Under the pieces are notes generated by a model. The model did not search any database, was not told the DNA's origin, and saw only the letters and a program-made list of their open reading frames with translations. DNA of 64,000 bases from Opitutales bacterium (GTDB lineage Bacteria; Verrucomicrobiota; Verrucomicrobiia; Opitutales; Oceanipulchritudinaceae). The position numbers and the translations under genes were made by a program. Positions 1 to 7,571 of this stretch are shown here, piece after piece (position 1 is the stretch's first letter; every line of letters starts with the position of its first letter). Location of the stretch: NCBI GenBank assembly GCA_007133065.1, contig SLNJ01000009.1, forward strand, positions 61,528 through 125,527, written 5' to 3'.

Positions 1-1200
1 GTAATGGCGGGCGAGGGTCATTAGGGCGCGAGCGTTGTCGGGTTCGCGTTCGAGAATCCCTTCGAGGGGCTCGACGGCTTCCTCGCCTCGGCCTTGCGCG
101 ATCATAATCTCGGCCTCGGTGGTCAGAAGTCGGACCTCCTGCTCGCGTGTGAGTTCGCGTTCGATGTGTTCGCGTATGTCGGCGATCAGCCTGAGCGCCT
201 GCTCGAAGGCGCCGAAATTGCTGAAGCTGCGGAGCGCGTCGAGCAGCTCGCGCGCGTTTTGATCGGGCTGCAGGAGCAGGGCCTCTCTGTGGGCGTTGTA
301 GGCCAGCTCGACGTTCTCGTTGTTGATGTGAATGCGTCCGAGCAGGTGGAGGCTCTCCACAGTGGCTTTGCCCATACGCAGGAGCATCTCGTAGATCTGA
401 GCCGCTTCGTCGATCCGTTCGCGGCCGAGATAATTGTTCGCGAGCAGGAGCCAGAGCTCCTGGCTTTCCGGTTGGGATCGGAGAATCAGCTGCACCATGG
501 CGCTGGAGGCTTCGAGTTTATCCTGCGCCCGGAGCGCGTCGGCCAGGGGCGTGTTCCAGACCTCCTGGTCGGGATTGAGCAGAGTCGCGTGGCGGAAGGC
601 AAACTCCGCAGGTAGGTGAAACTCGCGCCGGTAGTGCGTGTAGCCGAGAAACCCGACAACATCGGGTATCAGCCGCGGGTTTTCCATAGCCTTGGTGAAG
701 TACTCGCGCGAGCGAACGCGCTTCTCTTCATCGTCGTGACGCATATAGGAGCGTGCGAGAAAGGCATAGATTCCGGGATTGGGACGGAGGTCGGGATGCC
801 GGCGAACGGCCTCTTCGAACGTGTCGCGAGCGTCGTCCATCTTGTCGGCGCGCGAGAAATACTCGGCGGCCCGAAAAAGCAGCATGCTGAATCCCGGGTT
901 TTCGCGGACTTGCTCAACGATCATCCGGGCTCCTTCGGTGTAGCTTTCGGTCGTCTCCTCGCTGGTGATCGGTCGCACCTCCTGGACATACCAGGCGCGC
1001 GCTTCGGTAGGTGGATCAAAGTCCCGGTTGAAGATCCACTCACGGCTGCCGATGCGTTCGCGCAACAGCTCCTGATCCCGGAGCAAGTCGGTGCCGGAAG
1101 GGATCGTCCTGGTTGCGTCGGTTGTCGGAGGCGAGAGCAGCGCGACCAGGGCCGCGATGGCGCAGATTGTGATTCGGCTGGTCAGAAAATACGATTTCAT
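1..1200 (-). CDS. TPR-repeat protein of the TonB cluster (C-terminus cut by window edge)
   Basis: Reading the minus strand from the ATG at 1200 gives an open frame of 400 codons that runs off the left edge. The N-terminus (MKSYFLTSRITICAIAALVA) is a signal peptide or membrane anchor. The rest is helical with TPR-like phrases such as NPGIYAFLARSYMRHDDEE and EPDNARALMTLARHY spaced about 34 residues apart, so it is a tetratricopeptide scaffold, probably periplasmic. It starts 14 nt after the TonB stop and closes the operon of DUF3450, ExbB, ExbB, ExbD and TonB. Similar TonB clusters commonly end in a TPR gene; the precise role is unknown and a structural role in the energising complex is inference. 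No good Shine-Dalgarno is seen before the ATG. Confidence 0.82.
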   Translation of the reverse strand, partial: MKSYFLTSRITICAIAALVALLSPPTTDATRTIPSGTDLLRDQELLRERIGSREWIFNRDFDPPTEARAWYVQEVRPITSEETTESYTEGARMIVEQVRENPGFSMLLFRAAEYFSRADKMDDARDTFEEAVRRHPDLRPNPGIYAFLARSYMRHDDEEKRVRSREYFTKAMENPRLIPDVVGFLGYTHYRREFHLPAEFAFRHATLLNPDQEVWNTPLADALRAQDKLEASSAMVQLILRSQPESQELWLLLANNYLGRERIDEAAQIYEMLLRMGKATVESLHLLGRIHINNENVELAYNAHREALLLQPDQNARELLDALRSFSNFGAFEQALRLIADIREHIERELTREQEVRLLTTEAEIMIAQGRGEEAVEPLEGILEREPDNARALMTLARHY

Positions 1201-1214
1201 GCGTTCGGAAAGGA

Positions 1215-1868
1215 TCACGGTCTGACATTAAAGGGCTGACGCACACGTGTGCGCACAGCCTCCCCGTCTACTCTGCCGGGCTCGAAACGCCAACGCTCGA
1301 CGGCGCGAACAACATACTCGTCGAGTGCCGGGGCGTCCGAGCGCTCCACGCGCGGCCGAAGCACGCGGCCCTGTTCGTCGACGATGAACACGAGCGAGAA
1401 CGTCACGGCCCGGCGCGGCCGCTGGTGCGGCGGAATGTCCGGGCCGACCTGGTAGATCGGTGTCGGCGGCTCGTCGAGATCCTCGACCTCGAAGATGATG
1501 TCGCGCAGGCTGCCACCGACGTCGAACGAGGGAAGCGTATACCCGGTCCCCGCCCCGTCTCCGATGTCGGTGGAGAGTGCGAGCTCGAGCATGTCAAGCG
1601 GCGGCGGTTCCCGTTGTTCCTCCATATCCTCAATATCTTCCCGTTGCTCTTCCTCCTCGGGTGGCGGCGGTTCGGGTGGAGGAGGGGGCGGCGGTTGGAG
1701 CTCCACCGAATCGATGTCGATGATGGTGCGCTCGGCGATGGAGGTGATGAACTGTGCGAACGGCAACAGCAGAAAGAGTAACGCGCTGATCGCGATCGCC
1801 AGACCGAATGCAGACCCAGGATTCCCTCCGAGTTTTGGAGGAGATTTCTGGTTTTGTGGCTTTTTCAT
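1215..1868 (-). CDS. tonB: TonB family energy transducer
   Basis: 217 residues. A short basic N-terminus is followed by one membrane helix (about residues 20-45, AFGLAIAISALLFLLLPFAQ). Next is a proline- and acid-rich periplasmic spacer with a long Pro run near residues 60-75, then a C-terminal TonB domain ending in RAVERWRFEPGRVDGEAVRT, the typical WRF/EP signature. TonB couples the proton-driven ExbB/ExbD motor to outer-membrane receptors. It lies 42 nt downstream of exbD and 14 nt upstream of the TPR gene. The partner receptors are not in this window, so the substrate is unknown; the glycan-degradation genes further right make oligosaccharide uptake a plausible but unproven use. Confidence 0.9.
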   Translation of the reverse strand: MKKPQNQKSPPKLGGNPGSAFGLAIAISALLFLLLPFAQFITSIAERTIIDIDSVELQPPPPPPPEPPPPEEEEQREDIEDMEEQREPPPLDMLELALSTDIGDGAGTGYTLPSFDVGGSLRDIIFEVEDLDEPPTPIYQVGPDIPPHQRPRRAVTFSLVFIVDEQGRVLRPRVERSDAPALDEYVVRAVERWRFEPGRVDGEAVRTRVRQPFNVRP

Positions 1869-1910
1869 GGTTCCCGGGAGCGGTAAAGATTTTGAGATTT
1901 CAAATTTGGG

Positions 1911-2318
1911 TTATGGTGTCTCCGTAGATATACTGACACGCTTTGCGCCCCCGAGTTTCGCTTCATCAATGGCCCGAACGACCACTCCCGCTGAAGATCC
2001 GCGGTCCACCTGGAGGATGACCGGCATATCGTCGCCTTCCAGAAGGCGGGTTACAACAGCCCGGATTCCTCCGATCCCGATATTGTCGCCGCCATAGACG
2101 ATGTTGTCTGCCGCCGTGACCGCGATCAGAATGCTGTTGCGTTCGAGGTCAAATGCGCTGACGGCCCGTTCGCGTTCGACATCGACGCCCGGTTCCTCGA
2201 CGAAGACCGTGGTGACGATGAAGAAGATCAACAGAATAAAGACCATGTCGATCAACGGGGAGATGTTGATCTCGCTGATATCGCGATCGTCGGATTGGAG
2301 AGTGCCTCGTTTGCTCAT
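1911..2318 (-). CDS. exbD: ExbD/TolR family biopolymer transport protein
   Basis: 135 residues. The N-terminus carries INISPLIDMVFILLIFFIVT, the single membrane helix of ExbD/TolR with the conserved proton-carrying Asp in PLID. The remainder is the small periplasmic domain, ending in LGGAKRVSISTETP. The start overlaps the stop of the upstream ExbB by four bases (ATGA at 2315-2318), which points to translational coupling and fixes the start. It forms the inner-membrane motor with ExbB and drives TonB. Confidence 0.93.
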   Translation of the reverse strand: MSKRGTLQSDDRDISEINISPLIDMVFILLIFFIVTTVFVEEPGVDVERERAVSAFDLERNSILIAVTAADNIVYGGDNIGIGGIRAVVTRLLEGDDMPVILQVDRGSSAGVVVRAIDEAKLGGAKRVSISTETP

Positions 2319-2998
2319 GGATTGTTCTGGGAGGTCTCATCTGCGGGTTCCTTGCCATTGGCCCGCGATTTACTCAGCTGGGAGCACTTCTGGATCGCCT
2401 TGTTTTCGACGTGGGCCAGGAACGCGAGGTATTCGTTGCGGCGCTTGAGGATCGCCGCGATGAACAGGTACCCGGGGATGGCAATCATCAGCCCGGTCTG
2501 CGTGGTGATCAGTGCGACTCGGATGCCGTCGGCAACGATGTCGATAGCGTGAGCGCCGGAGATTCCGAGACCTCGGAAGGTCGTGAGCATCCCGATTACG
2601 GTACCAAGCAGCCCCATGAGCGGTGCCACTGTGATCACGACGCTCAGTACAACGACCCGTTGGTTCACATCGGGGATCAGGTTCTGTTTCACGATCGCCA
2701 CGCGGTCGCGCACCTTGTCGGCAATCATTTCTCCGCTCATTATGAACCGAATGACCTCTCCGAGATGGCCTTCGCCTTTTTCAGGGTCGTCGATCCACTT
2801 GGACCAGGTGCTTTGGGAGACCTTGCGCAGGCGCGCCTTGCCGAGGTGGAAGACGAGCGCGGTGGCCTGATAGTAGATGAAGATTGCGAGGAGGACGAGG
2901 GGAATCATCACCCATCCGCCGTCCAGCCACGTCTGAATCGTGTCCCGGACGATATCGAAATCGGCCGGAACGCCCCTCTCTGTGATTTCCCCATTCAT
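2315..2998 (-). CDS. exbB: MotA/TolQ/ExbB proton channel family protein (small ExbB)
   Basis: 227 residues with membrane helices near residues 30-50, 120-145 and 165-190. The signature block APLMGLLGTVIGMLTTFRGL followed by GIRVALITTQTGLMIAIPGY is the MotA/TolQ/ExbB core. It overlaps exbD by four bases and follows the larger ExbB-like gene by 27 nt. Two ExbB-type genes in one cluster with DUF3450 are a recurring arrangement in TonB systems of marine Gram-negatives. This copy is of ordinary ExbB length, so it is probably the motor partner of the adjacent ExbD. Confidence 0.93.
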   Translation of the reverse strand: MNGEITERGVPADFDIVRDTIQTWLDGGWVMIPLVLLAIFIYYQATALVFHLGKARLRKVSQSTWSKWIDDPEKGEGHLGEVIRFIMSGEMIADKVRDRVAIVKQNLIPDVNQRVVVLSVVITVAPLMGLLGTVIGMLTTFRGLGISGAHAIDIVADGIRVALITTQTGLMIAIPGYLFIAAILKRRNEYLAFLAHVENKAIQKCSQLSKSRANGKEPADETSQNNP

Positions 2999-3025
2999 AT
3001 CAGCGGGTGCGGTGTCGGGCGGTGA

Positions 3026-4441
3026 TCAGGACTGTTCCTCGTCGCCGTTCCCGTTCCGGTGCTCGGTGACGCCGTTGATAAAGCCGACGGCGGTCTGTTC
3101 CATACTCCCGACCACGCCCTTGGCTTTGCGATTGAGCAGCGCATGGACGATGAGCATCGGGATGGCAACGGTGAGTCCGAATTGAGTGGTGATGAGTGCC
3201 TCCGAGATCCCCGCACTCAGTTGCTGGGCATCGCCGGTTCCGAAGACTGTGATCAGGCGAAAGGTCCGGATCATCCCCATCACGGTTCCCAGAAGTCCCA
3301 GAAGGGGTGCCGTCGCCGCTACCACTGCGATAAAGGGGAGGAAGCGCTCGAGCTTAGGCTGGGTTCTGATGATCACTTCGTACAGCTGTTCTTCAATGAC
3401 CTCCTTATCCTCATCCGCGTTTTCCACAGCGGCAACCAGCATCTCTCCGGCCGGACCTTTGACGGAACGGGCATGGCGGATCGCCGCGTCCTTTTCTCCC
3501 TTGCGCAGGTTGGAGAGAATCACGTCGAGGTCGTCCTGACGTGCAATCCGAACGCCGCCTATTTCCAGCCATTTGAAGATGGCGATCCCCGCGGCGACAA
3601 AGAAGAGGGCGAGAATAGGAATCATGACGAGCCCGCCCTTGCGGATGTGCTCGATGAGGTTGTCGCGGGTGGCGATAAGCTGGCGCGCGCTTCCGAGCGT
3701 TGTATCGATCGGCACGACGCCTTCTCCCTCACGGGCCAGATCGCGAATGCCGGTGTGGAATCCGGAATCCATCTCGTAAATCGATGCGTTGTATCCGCCG
3801 CCCCGCTGCATCACCGCTTCGCCGATGACCCGCTCGTCGTCGCTGTGGAAGAAGACGAACGGACCCGCTTGAGCGAAGGCACCCGTCTTGACGGTCTGGT
3901 CTTCCGCGATGGCTTCACCCTCGAAGGTCTTGCCGCCGATCACCTCGCCGAGCCTGTCGAATGCCGCATCGATTACGGCGAGTTGCGCATCGAACCGCTC
4001 GGTGGACGTGGCATCGCGGTCACCCTCGGCGATTTCGGTCGCCCGGCTGATGACGTCTTGGTAGTGCTGGACCTCCGAGATGTGGATGCGCGTCTCAAAG
4101 CGGCGGATGTAGTCCCGCATCAGGTTCGAAAGGTAGTTGTTGTTGTCCCGAAGCGAGGAGACTCGATTCTGCATTTCACTCAGGTCGTATTGCTCGTGAT
4201 CGACCAAGCGCCGCTGATCGCGCTCCTGTTGTCGCAGAGAAATCGCGCGCCGCTCGAGTTCGTCGAGTTCGCGGGAGAGCGGGATTTTCTCGTCCGCGAT
4301 CGCCTCCTGCAACTCAGCGAATTCCTCGAGGCTGGCCTCCAGGTCGGCCTGCGCTTTATCGGCGGCATCGGAGAAACTCTGGGCCGATGCGGTTCCCACG
4401 GCCAGAAGAACGAGGAGTGATAGAATACTGATCTTTTTCAT
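3026..4441 (-). CDS. Large ExbB-like protein with periplasmic coiled-coil extension
   Basis: 471 residues, about twice normal ExbB length. A signal peptide (MKKISILSLLVLLAVGTASA) is followed by a long alpha-helical segment rich in Glu, Arg and Gln (residues 25-150). Residues 150-270 form an intermediate domain. The C-terminal half is a MotA/TolQ/ExbB domain: a first helix near 275-295, then AATAPLLGLLGTVMGMIRTF and SAGISEALITTQFGLTVAIP. The exported coiled coil distinguishes it from the small ExbB next door and resembles the neighbouring DUF3450 protein, which it may contact in the periplasm (inference). It lies 55 nt after the DUF3450 stop and 27 nt before the small ExbB gene. Confidence 0.88.
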   Translation of the reverse strand: MKKISILSLLVLLAVGTASAQSFSDAADKAQADLEASLEEFAELQEAIADEKIPLSRELDELERRAISLRQQERDQRRLVDHEQYDLSEMQNRVSSLRDNNNYLSNLMRDYIRRFETRIHISEVQHYQDVISRATEIAEGDRDATSTERFDAQLAVIDAAFDRLGEVIGGKTFEGEAIAEDQTVKTGAFAQAGPFVFFHSDDERVIGEAVMQRGGGYNASIYEMDSGFHTGIRDLAREGEGVVPIDTTLGSARQLIATRDNLIEHIRKGGLVMIPILALFFVAAGIAIFKWLEIGGVRIARQDDLDVILSNLRKGEKDAAIRHARSVKGPAGEMLVAAVENADEDKEVIEEQLYEVIIRTQPKLERFLPFIAVVAATAPLLGLLGTVMGMIRTFRLITVFGTGDAQQLSAGISEALITTQFGLTVAIPMLIVHALLNRKAKGVVGSMEQTAVGFINGVTEHRNGNGDEEQS

Positions 4442-4496
4442 GGATTTCGGAGAATTGAGAAGGCTATGCGAAGTGAAACGGTCGCTGGCTTGCGGG

Positions 4497-5297
4497 TCAC
4501 TCGGAACCCGGAATACTGTGGATCTTCAATGGTAGTTGGACGTAGGCCGCCTCACCCCGGTCACGGTAGAAACGGGCGGCGTTGCGCACGGCCGGGGCGA
4601 TCTCGTCACGCGACTCCCACTCCCAGCCGCCCCTGGCGGGAGTTCCGACGCCGGCATATTGGCCTTGGCCGTCAACATAGAACGCCTGTGCCAGGCCGAA
4701 ATACATCGTCGTCACCTCGGCGAGGCGGCCGTCCGGCAGTTCGCGCCGCTCGCTCATCATGGTGATCTGGTTGTTAAAGGTGTCGACCTCGTTGAGCAGT
4801 CCGACGACGAAAGCCATGCGCTCGCTGACGGACAATCCTGTGGCGTCCGGGTCTTCGGGCATCCGCTCAAGAAACTGAGCGACCCGATCACGCAAGGGGC
4901 GTGGAAAATACTCCGCTTTACCGCGAAGGCGCTGCTCGTAATCGCCGATGATGTTGTCGACCCGCAGGCTGGCACGACGGAGCTCATCGGCCTCTTGCTG
5001 AAGGCGTGCTCGTTCGCGCTCGGCGCCGGTCACCCGTTCCTCGAGATCCTCAATGCTCGATTGCAGCGCCTCGATTTCCTCGCTGAAGAGGCGGATCCGG
5101 TTCTCGATCATCTGCTTTTCCTGTCGCCAATCCGAGCGCGTGCGGGCGATGCGTTGCCGCACGTCGACCCATTGTTCGATGGTGGCGCGTGTGGATTGTA
5201 TCCGATCCTGCGTGTCTGCATCCGCTTGCGCGGGCGTGGATACCGGCCCGGTTGCGAGCAGGAGGCCGGTCAGGCCTGCGACGATTGTCTTTTTCAT
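4497..5297 (-). CDS. DUF3450 family coiled-coil periplasmic protein
   Basis: 266 residues from the ATG at 5297, chosen because it opens directly into a signal peptide (MKKTIVAGLTGLLLATGPVS with A-Q-A); the upstream in-frame ATG at 5384 would put 29 non-secretory residues in front. Residues 30-125 are a strongly charged coiled coil, followed by a globular part with PRPLRDRVAQFLERMPEDP. DUF3450 proteins are typically encoded first in TonB-ExbB-ExbD clusters; their biochemical role is not established. It is the first gene of the operon that continues through two ExbB-type genes, ExbD, TonB and a TPR protein. Confidence 0.85.
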   Translation of the reverse strand: MKKTIVAGLTGLLLATGPVSTPAQADADTQDRIQSTRATIEQWVDVRQRIARTRSDWRQEKQMIENRIRLFSEEIEALQSSIEDLEERVTGAERERARLQQEADELRRASLRVDNIIGDYEQRLRGKAEYFPRPLRDRVAQFLERMPEDPDATGLSVSERMAFVVGLLNEVDTFNNQITMMSERRELPDGRLAEVTTMYFGLAQAFYVDGQGQYAGVGTPARGGWEWESRDEIAPAVRNAARFYRDRGEAAYVQLPLKIHSIPGSE

Positions 5298-5744
5298 ATG
5301 CGTTGAGGGTATCGGTTCTGTGTTAAGATTGGTTGTGTCGGGGGAGTCCGGCGTGGTCGAACTGTGAAAGAAAACCGTGGTCAAGCGCTTCAGGGACCGT
5401 TTCAGGGCGTATTGCGGATGGTCGGCAGGCCTCTGAAGCGGATGAAGGCAAAGGAAATGGAAACGACGCTGTCAACACAAGATTCCCGGACCTGATGATT
5501 TGCGTGACTGGATGGACAAAGAAGTTGTGCAAGGGGTTCCCGATTTACACCGGACCTTTGTCGCCGATGATCGCGGGAGTGTAAATGCATTTTGGAGCAA
5601 AAGTTCATTCTGTGTGCGCGGGGGCGCTGGACAACACTTTTCTTTCATTCGGAGCGGTTACAGGGAGCCGGGGGTGTGAATTGTGGAGAAAGTGCTTTAC
5701 AGTGCGGGAGCGCTGTGTTTGATCTTCCTCTTTTCGCACCAATC
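5298..5744. other. Divergent intergenic region between the TonB operon and rpmI
   Basis: 447 bases without a convincing gene. It must hold the promoter of the leftward TonB operon and the promoter and leader of rpmI-rplT. Short open frames occur in all phases but none resembles a protein family. I could not identify a clear sigma-70 promoter, a Fur-type box or a terminator with confidence. No infC, normally found in front of rpmI, is present. Confidence 0.5.
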
Positions 5745-5939
5745 ATGATCAAAACACGCAAATCCATCGCCAAGAAGTTCAAGGTGACCGGCAGCGGGAA
5801 AGTCATGCGCCGTACGCCCGGGCATCGACACTTTCTGCGCAACAAGAGCGCGAAGCAGAAGCGTCGAGCCGCACAGGACCGGCCGTGTTCGCCGGGGGTG
5901 ACGCGTTTTGTCCGTGTCGGCGCGCCCTCGCTTTTTTAA
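5745..5939 (+). CDS. rpmI: 50S ribosomal protein L35
   Basis: 64 residues starting MIKTRKSIAKKFKVTGSGKV, then RHFLRNKSAKQKRR, the L35 signature: basic N-terminus, KRFKxTGxGK, and HLLxxKSxKxKR. An in-frame ATG at 5592 would add 51 unrelated residues, so the start at 5745 is preferred. It binds the large ribosomal subunit. It is followed 113 nt later by rplT and then pheS and pheT, the standard bacterial order, but infC is missing upstream. The last 20 residues (after RRAAQ) are diverged compared with typical L35 but length and frame are normal. Confidence 0.93.
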   Translation: MIKTRKSIAKKFKVTGSGKVMRRTPGHRHFLRNKSAKQKRRAAQDRPCSPGVTRFVRVGAPSLF

Positions 5940-6052
5940 TACGGGGTCGCGGGCCGTTCGCGTCCGTAACCTACTGAAGGTCAGCAATCACGCGACCAGC
6001 CGGGTGAATTTATACAAGGCGACCCGGCGGTCTGCAACCAGAACGAGAAAAC

Positions 6053-6412
6053 ATGCCGAAAGCAACCAACCACGCCGCTTCCCGCAAGCACCGCAAACGT
6101 GTCCTGAAACAGGCCTCCGGGTATTTTGGAAACCGGTCCCGCCTCTACCGCTACGCAAAGGACGCGGTCGATCGGGCCCATGCCTATGCCTATCGCGATC
6201 GCCGCAAGCGCAAAAGCGAGTTCCGTTCGCTCTGGATTGTGCGCATCAACGCCGCGTGCCGGGCCGAGGGGATGAGCTATAGCCGCTTTATGAGCGGGTT
6301 GAAGGCCTCCGGGGTCGACCTCGACCGCAAGGCTCTCTCGGAACTTGCGATTCACGACGCCGAGGCGTTCCGCACCCTCGTTGCAAAATCAAAGGCGGCT
6401 CTCGGGCTCTGA
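6053..6412 (+). CDS. rplT: 50S ribosomal protein L20
   Basis: 119 residues, full length for L20. MPKATNHAASRKHRKRVLKQ is followed by ASGYFGNRSRLYRYAKDAV, and then YAYRDRRKRKSEFRSLWIVR and INAACRAEGMSYSRFM, all diagnostic for L20. It is an early 23S rRNA-binding assembly protein and in many bacteria represses its own operon. It lies between rpmI and pheS. The 113-nt gap before it could hold an L20-binding mRNA structure, though I cannot fold it here. Confidence 0.98.
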   Translation: MPKATNHAASRKHRKRVLKQASGYFGNRSRLYRYAKDAVDRAHAYAYRDRRKRKSEFRSLWIVRINAACRAEGMSYSRFMSGLKASGVDLDRKALSELAIHDAEAFRTLVAKSKAALGL

Positions 6413-6514
6413 ACGATTCGCGGCGGGTGTGAGCCGGGAAACGCTCCGGCCGGCTCTCCTCGCTGGTTTCACTACCGGGACCGGCGCGCACCGGAACCTT
6501 TCCAATCCTGGGAC

Positions 6515-7561
6515 ATGGAGGATTCACTCGAGGCAATTGTGGAGGAGGCCGAGTCCGGCTCACGCGGACTCGGGATGGCCAGTCGCGCCGAGTTCGAAGC
6601 GTGGAAGGCCGGGTTTGTCGGACCGCGTGGAAGTTTCACGTTGGCACGCAAGCGCATTGCGGATTTGCCGCGGGAGGAGAAACCGGAGTACGGGCGACGC
6701 CTGAACGAGGTCAAGCAGCGCCTCGACCGCATTTTCGAGCAGGTCCTTGAGCGGATCGAAATGGCGGAGCTCACCGCCAGTCTGGGCGATCCGCCCGATC
6801 CGACGCTGCCGCCGCCCGGTTGGGATCGTGGGAGTTCTCATTTGCTGACCCAGGTCCGCGAAGCGATCTGCACGATTCTGGCGCGTGTGGGGTTCGTGGT
6901 GGCGGAAGGTCCCGAGGTGGAGACCGAGTTTTTCTGTTTCGACGCCTTGAACACGCCTTCGGAGCATCCGGCGCGCGACCTTCAGGACACATATTACCTG
7001 CATTCGGACGCTCGTTTCGCCAATGTTTCCAAGCGGGACGACGAACGCTACCTGTTGCGTACCCACACGTCGACCGTGCAGATCCGGACGATGCTGGAGC
7101 AACAACCGCCGTTGCGGATTATCTCGCCCGGGCGCTGTTTTCGTCGCGATACGGCCGATGCGACCCACGGGGCCAACTTCCACCAGATCGAGGCTCTCTA
7201 TGTCGATCGCGATGTTACGGTGAAGGACTTGAAGGCGATTCTCGACTACCTGTTTCGCAACCTTCTGGGTCCGGATGCCGAGACACGTTTCCGGCCGCAC
7301 TTCTTCCCTTACACAGAGCCGAGTTTTGAGGTGGATTTTAGATCGCGGCACTTGAACAAGGTGGGCAAGGAGTGGATGGAGATCATGGGATGCGGGATGG
7401 TGGACCCGGTCGTCTTCGAATCGGTCGGCTACGATCCCGCGGTGTGGAGCGGCTACGCCTTCGGGCTCGGGATCGAGCGCATCGCAATGACCCTGTACGG
7501 CGTGGATGACATTCGATACTTTTATCAGAACGACCTGAGATTTCTTCGGCAGTTTGCTTAA
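6515..7561 (+). CDS. pheS: Phenylalanine--tRNA ligase alpha subunit
   Basis: 348 residues. An N-terminal coiled-coil arm (about 1-90) is followed by the class II catalytic core: HPARDLQDTYYL, LLRTHTSTVQIR, PGRCFRRDTADATHGANFHQ (motif 2), RPHFFPYTEPSFEVDF and the C-terminal motif 3 AFGLGIERIAMTLYG. It charges tRNA-Phe as an alpha2-beta2 enzyme with PheT, whose gene starts 10 nt later. The length matches the family. The gene follows rplT by 102 nt. Confidence 0.98.
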   Translation: MEDSLEAIVEEAESGSRGLGMASRAEFEAWKAGFVGPRGSFTLARKRIADLPREEKPEYGRRLNEVKQRLDRIFEQVLERIEMAELTASLGDPPDPTLPPPGWDRGSSHLLTQVREAICTILARVGFVVAEGPEVETEFFCFDALNTPSEHPARDLQDTYYLHSDARFANVSKRDDERYLLRTHTSTVQIRTMLEQQPPLRIISPGRCFRRDTADATHGANFHQIEALYVDRDVTVKDLKAILDYLFRNLLGPDAETRFRPHFFPYTEPSFEVDFRSRHLNKVGKEWMEIMGCGMVDPVVFESVGYDPAVWSGYAFGLGIERIAMTLYGVDDIRYFYQNDLRFLRQFA

Positions 7562-7571
7562 TCGGGGCGGC

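Noticed and set aside
3059..4420. 453-codon open frame on the plus strand opposite the large ExbB-like gene
   Set aside because: It is the antisense shadow of a clearly recognisable gene; its product has no signal, domain or family pattern. High GC content produces such frames.
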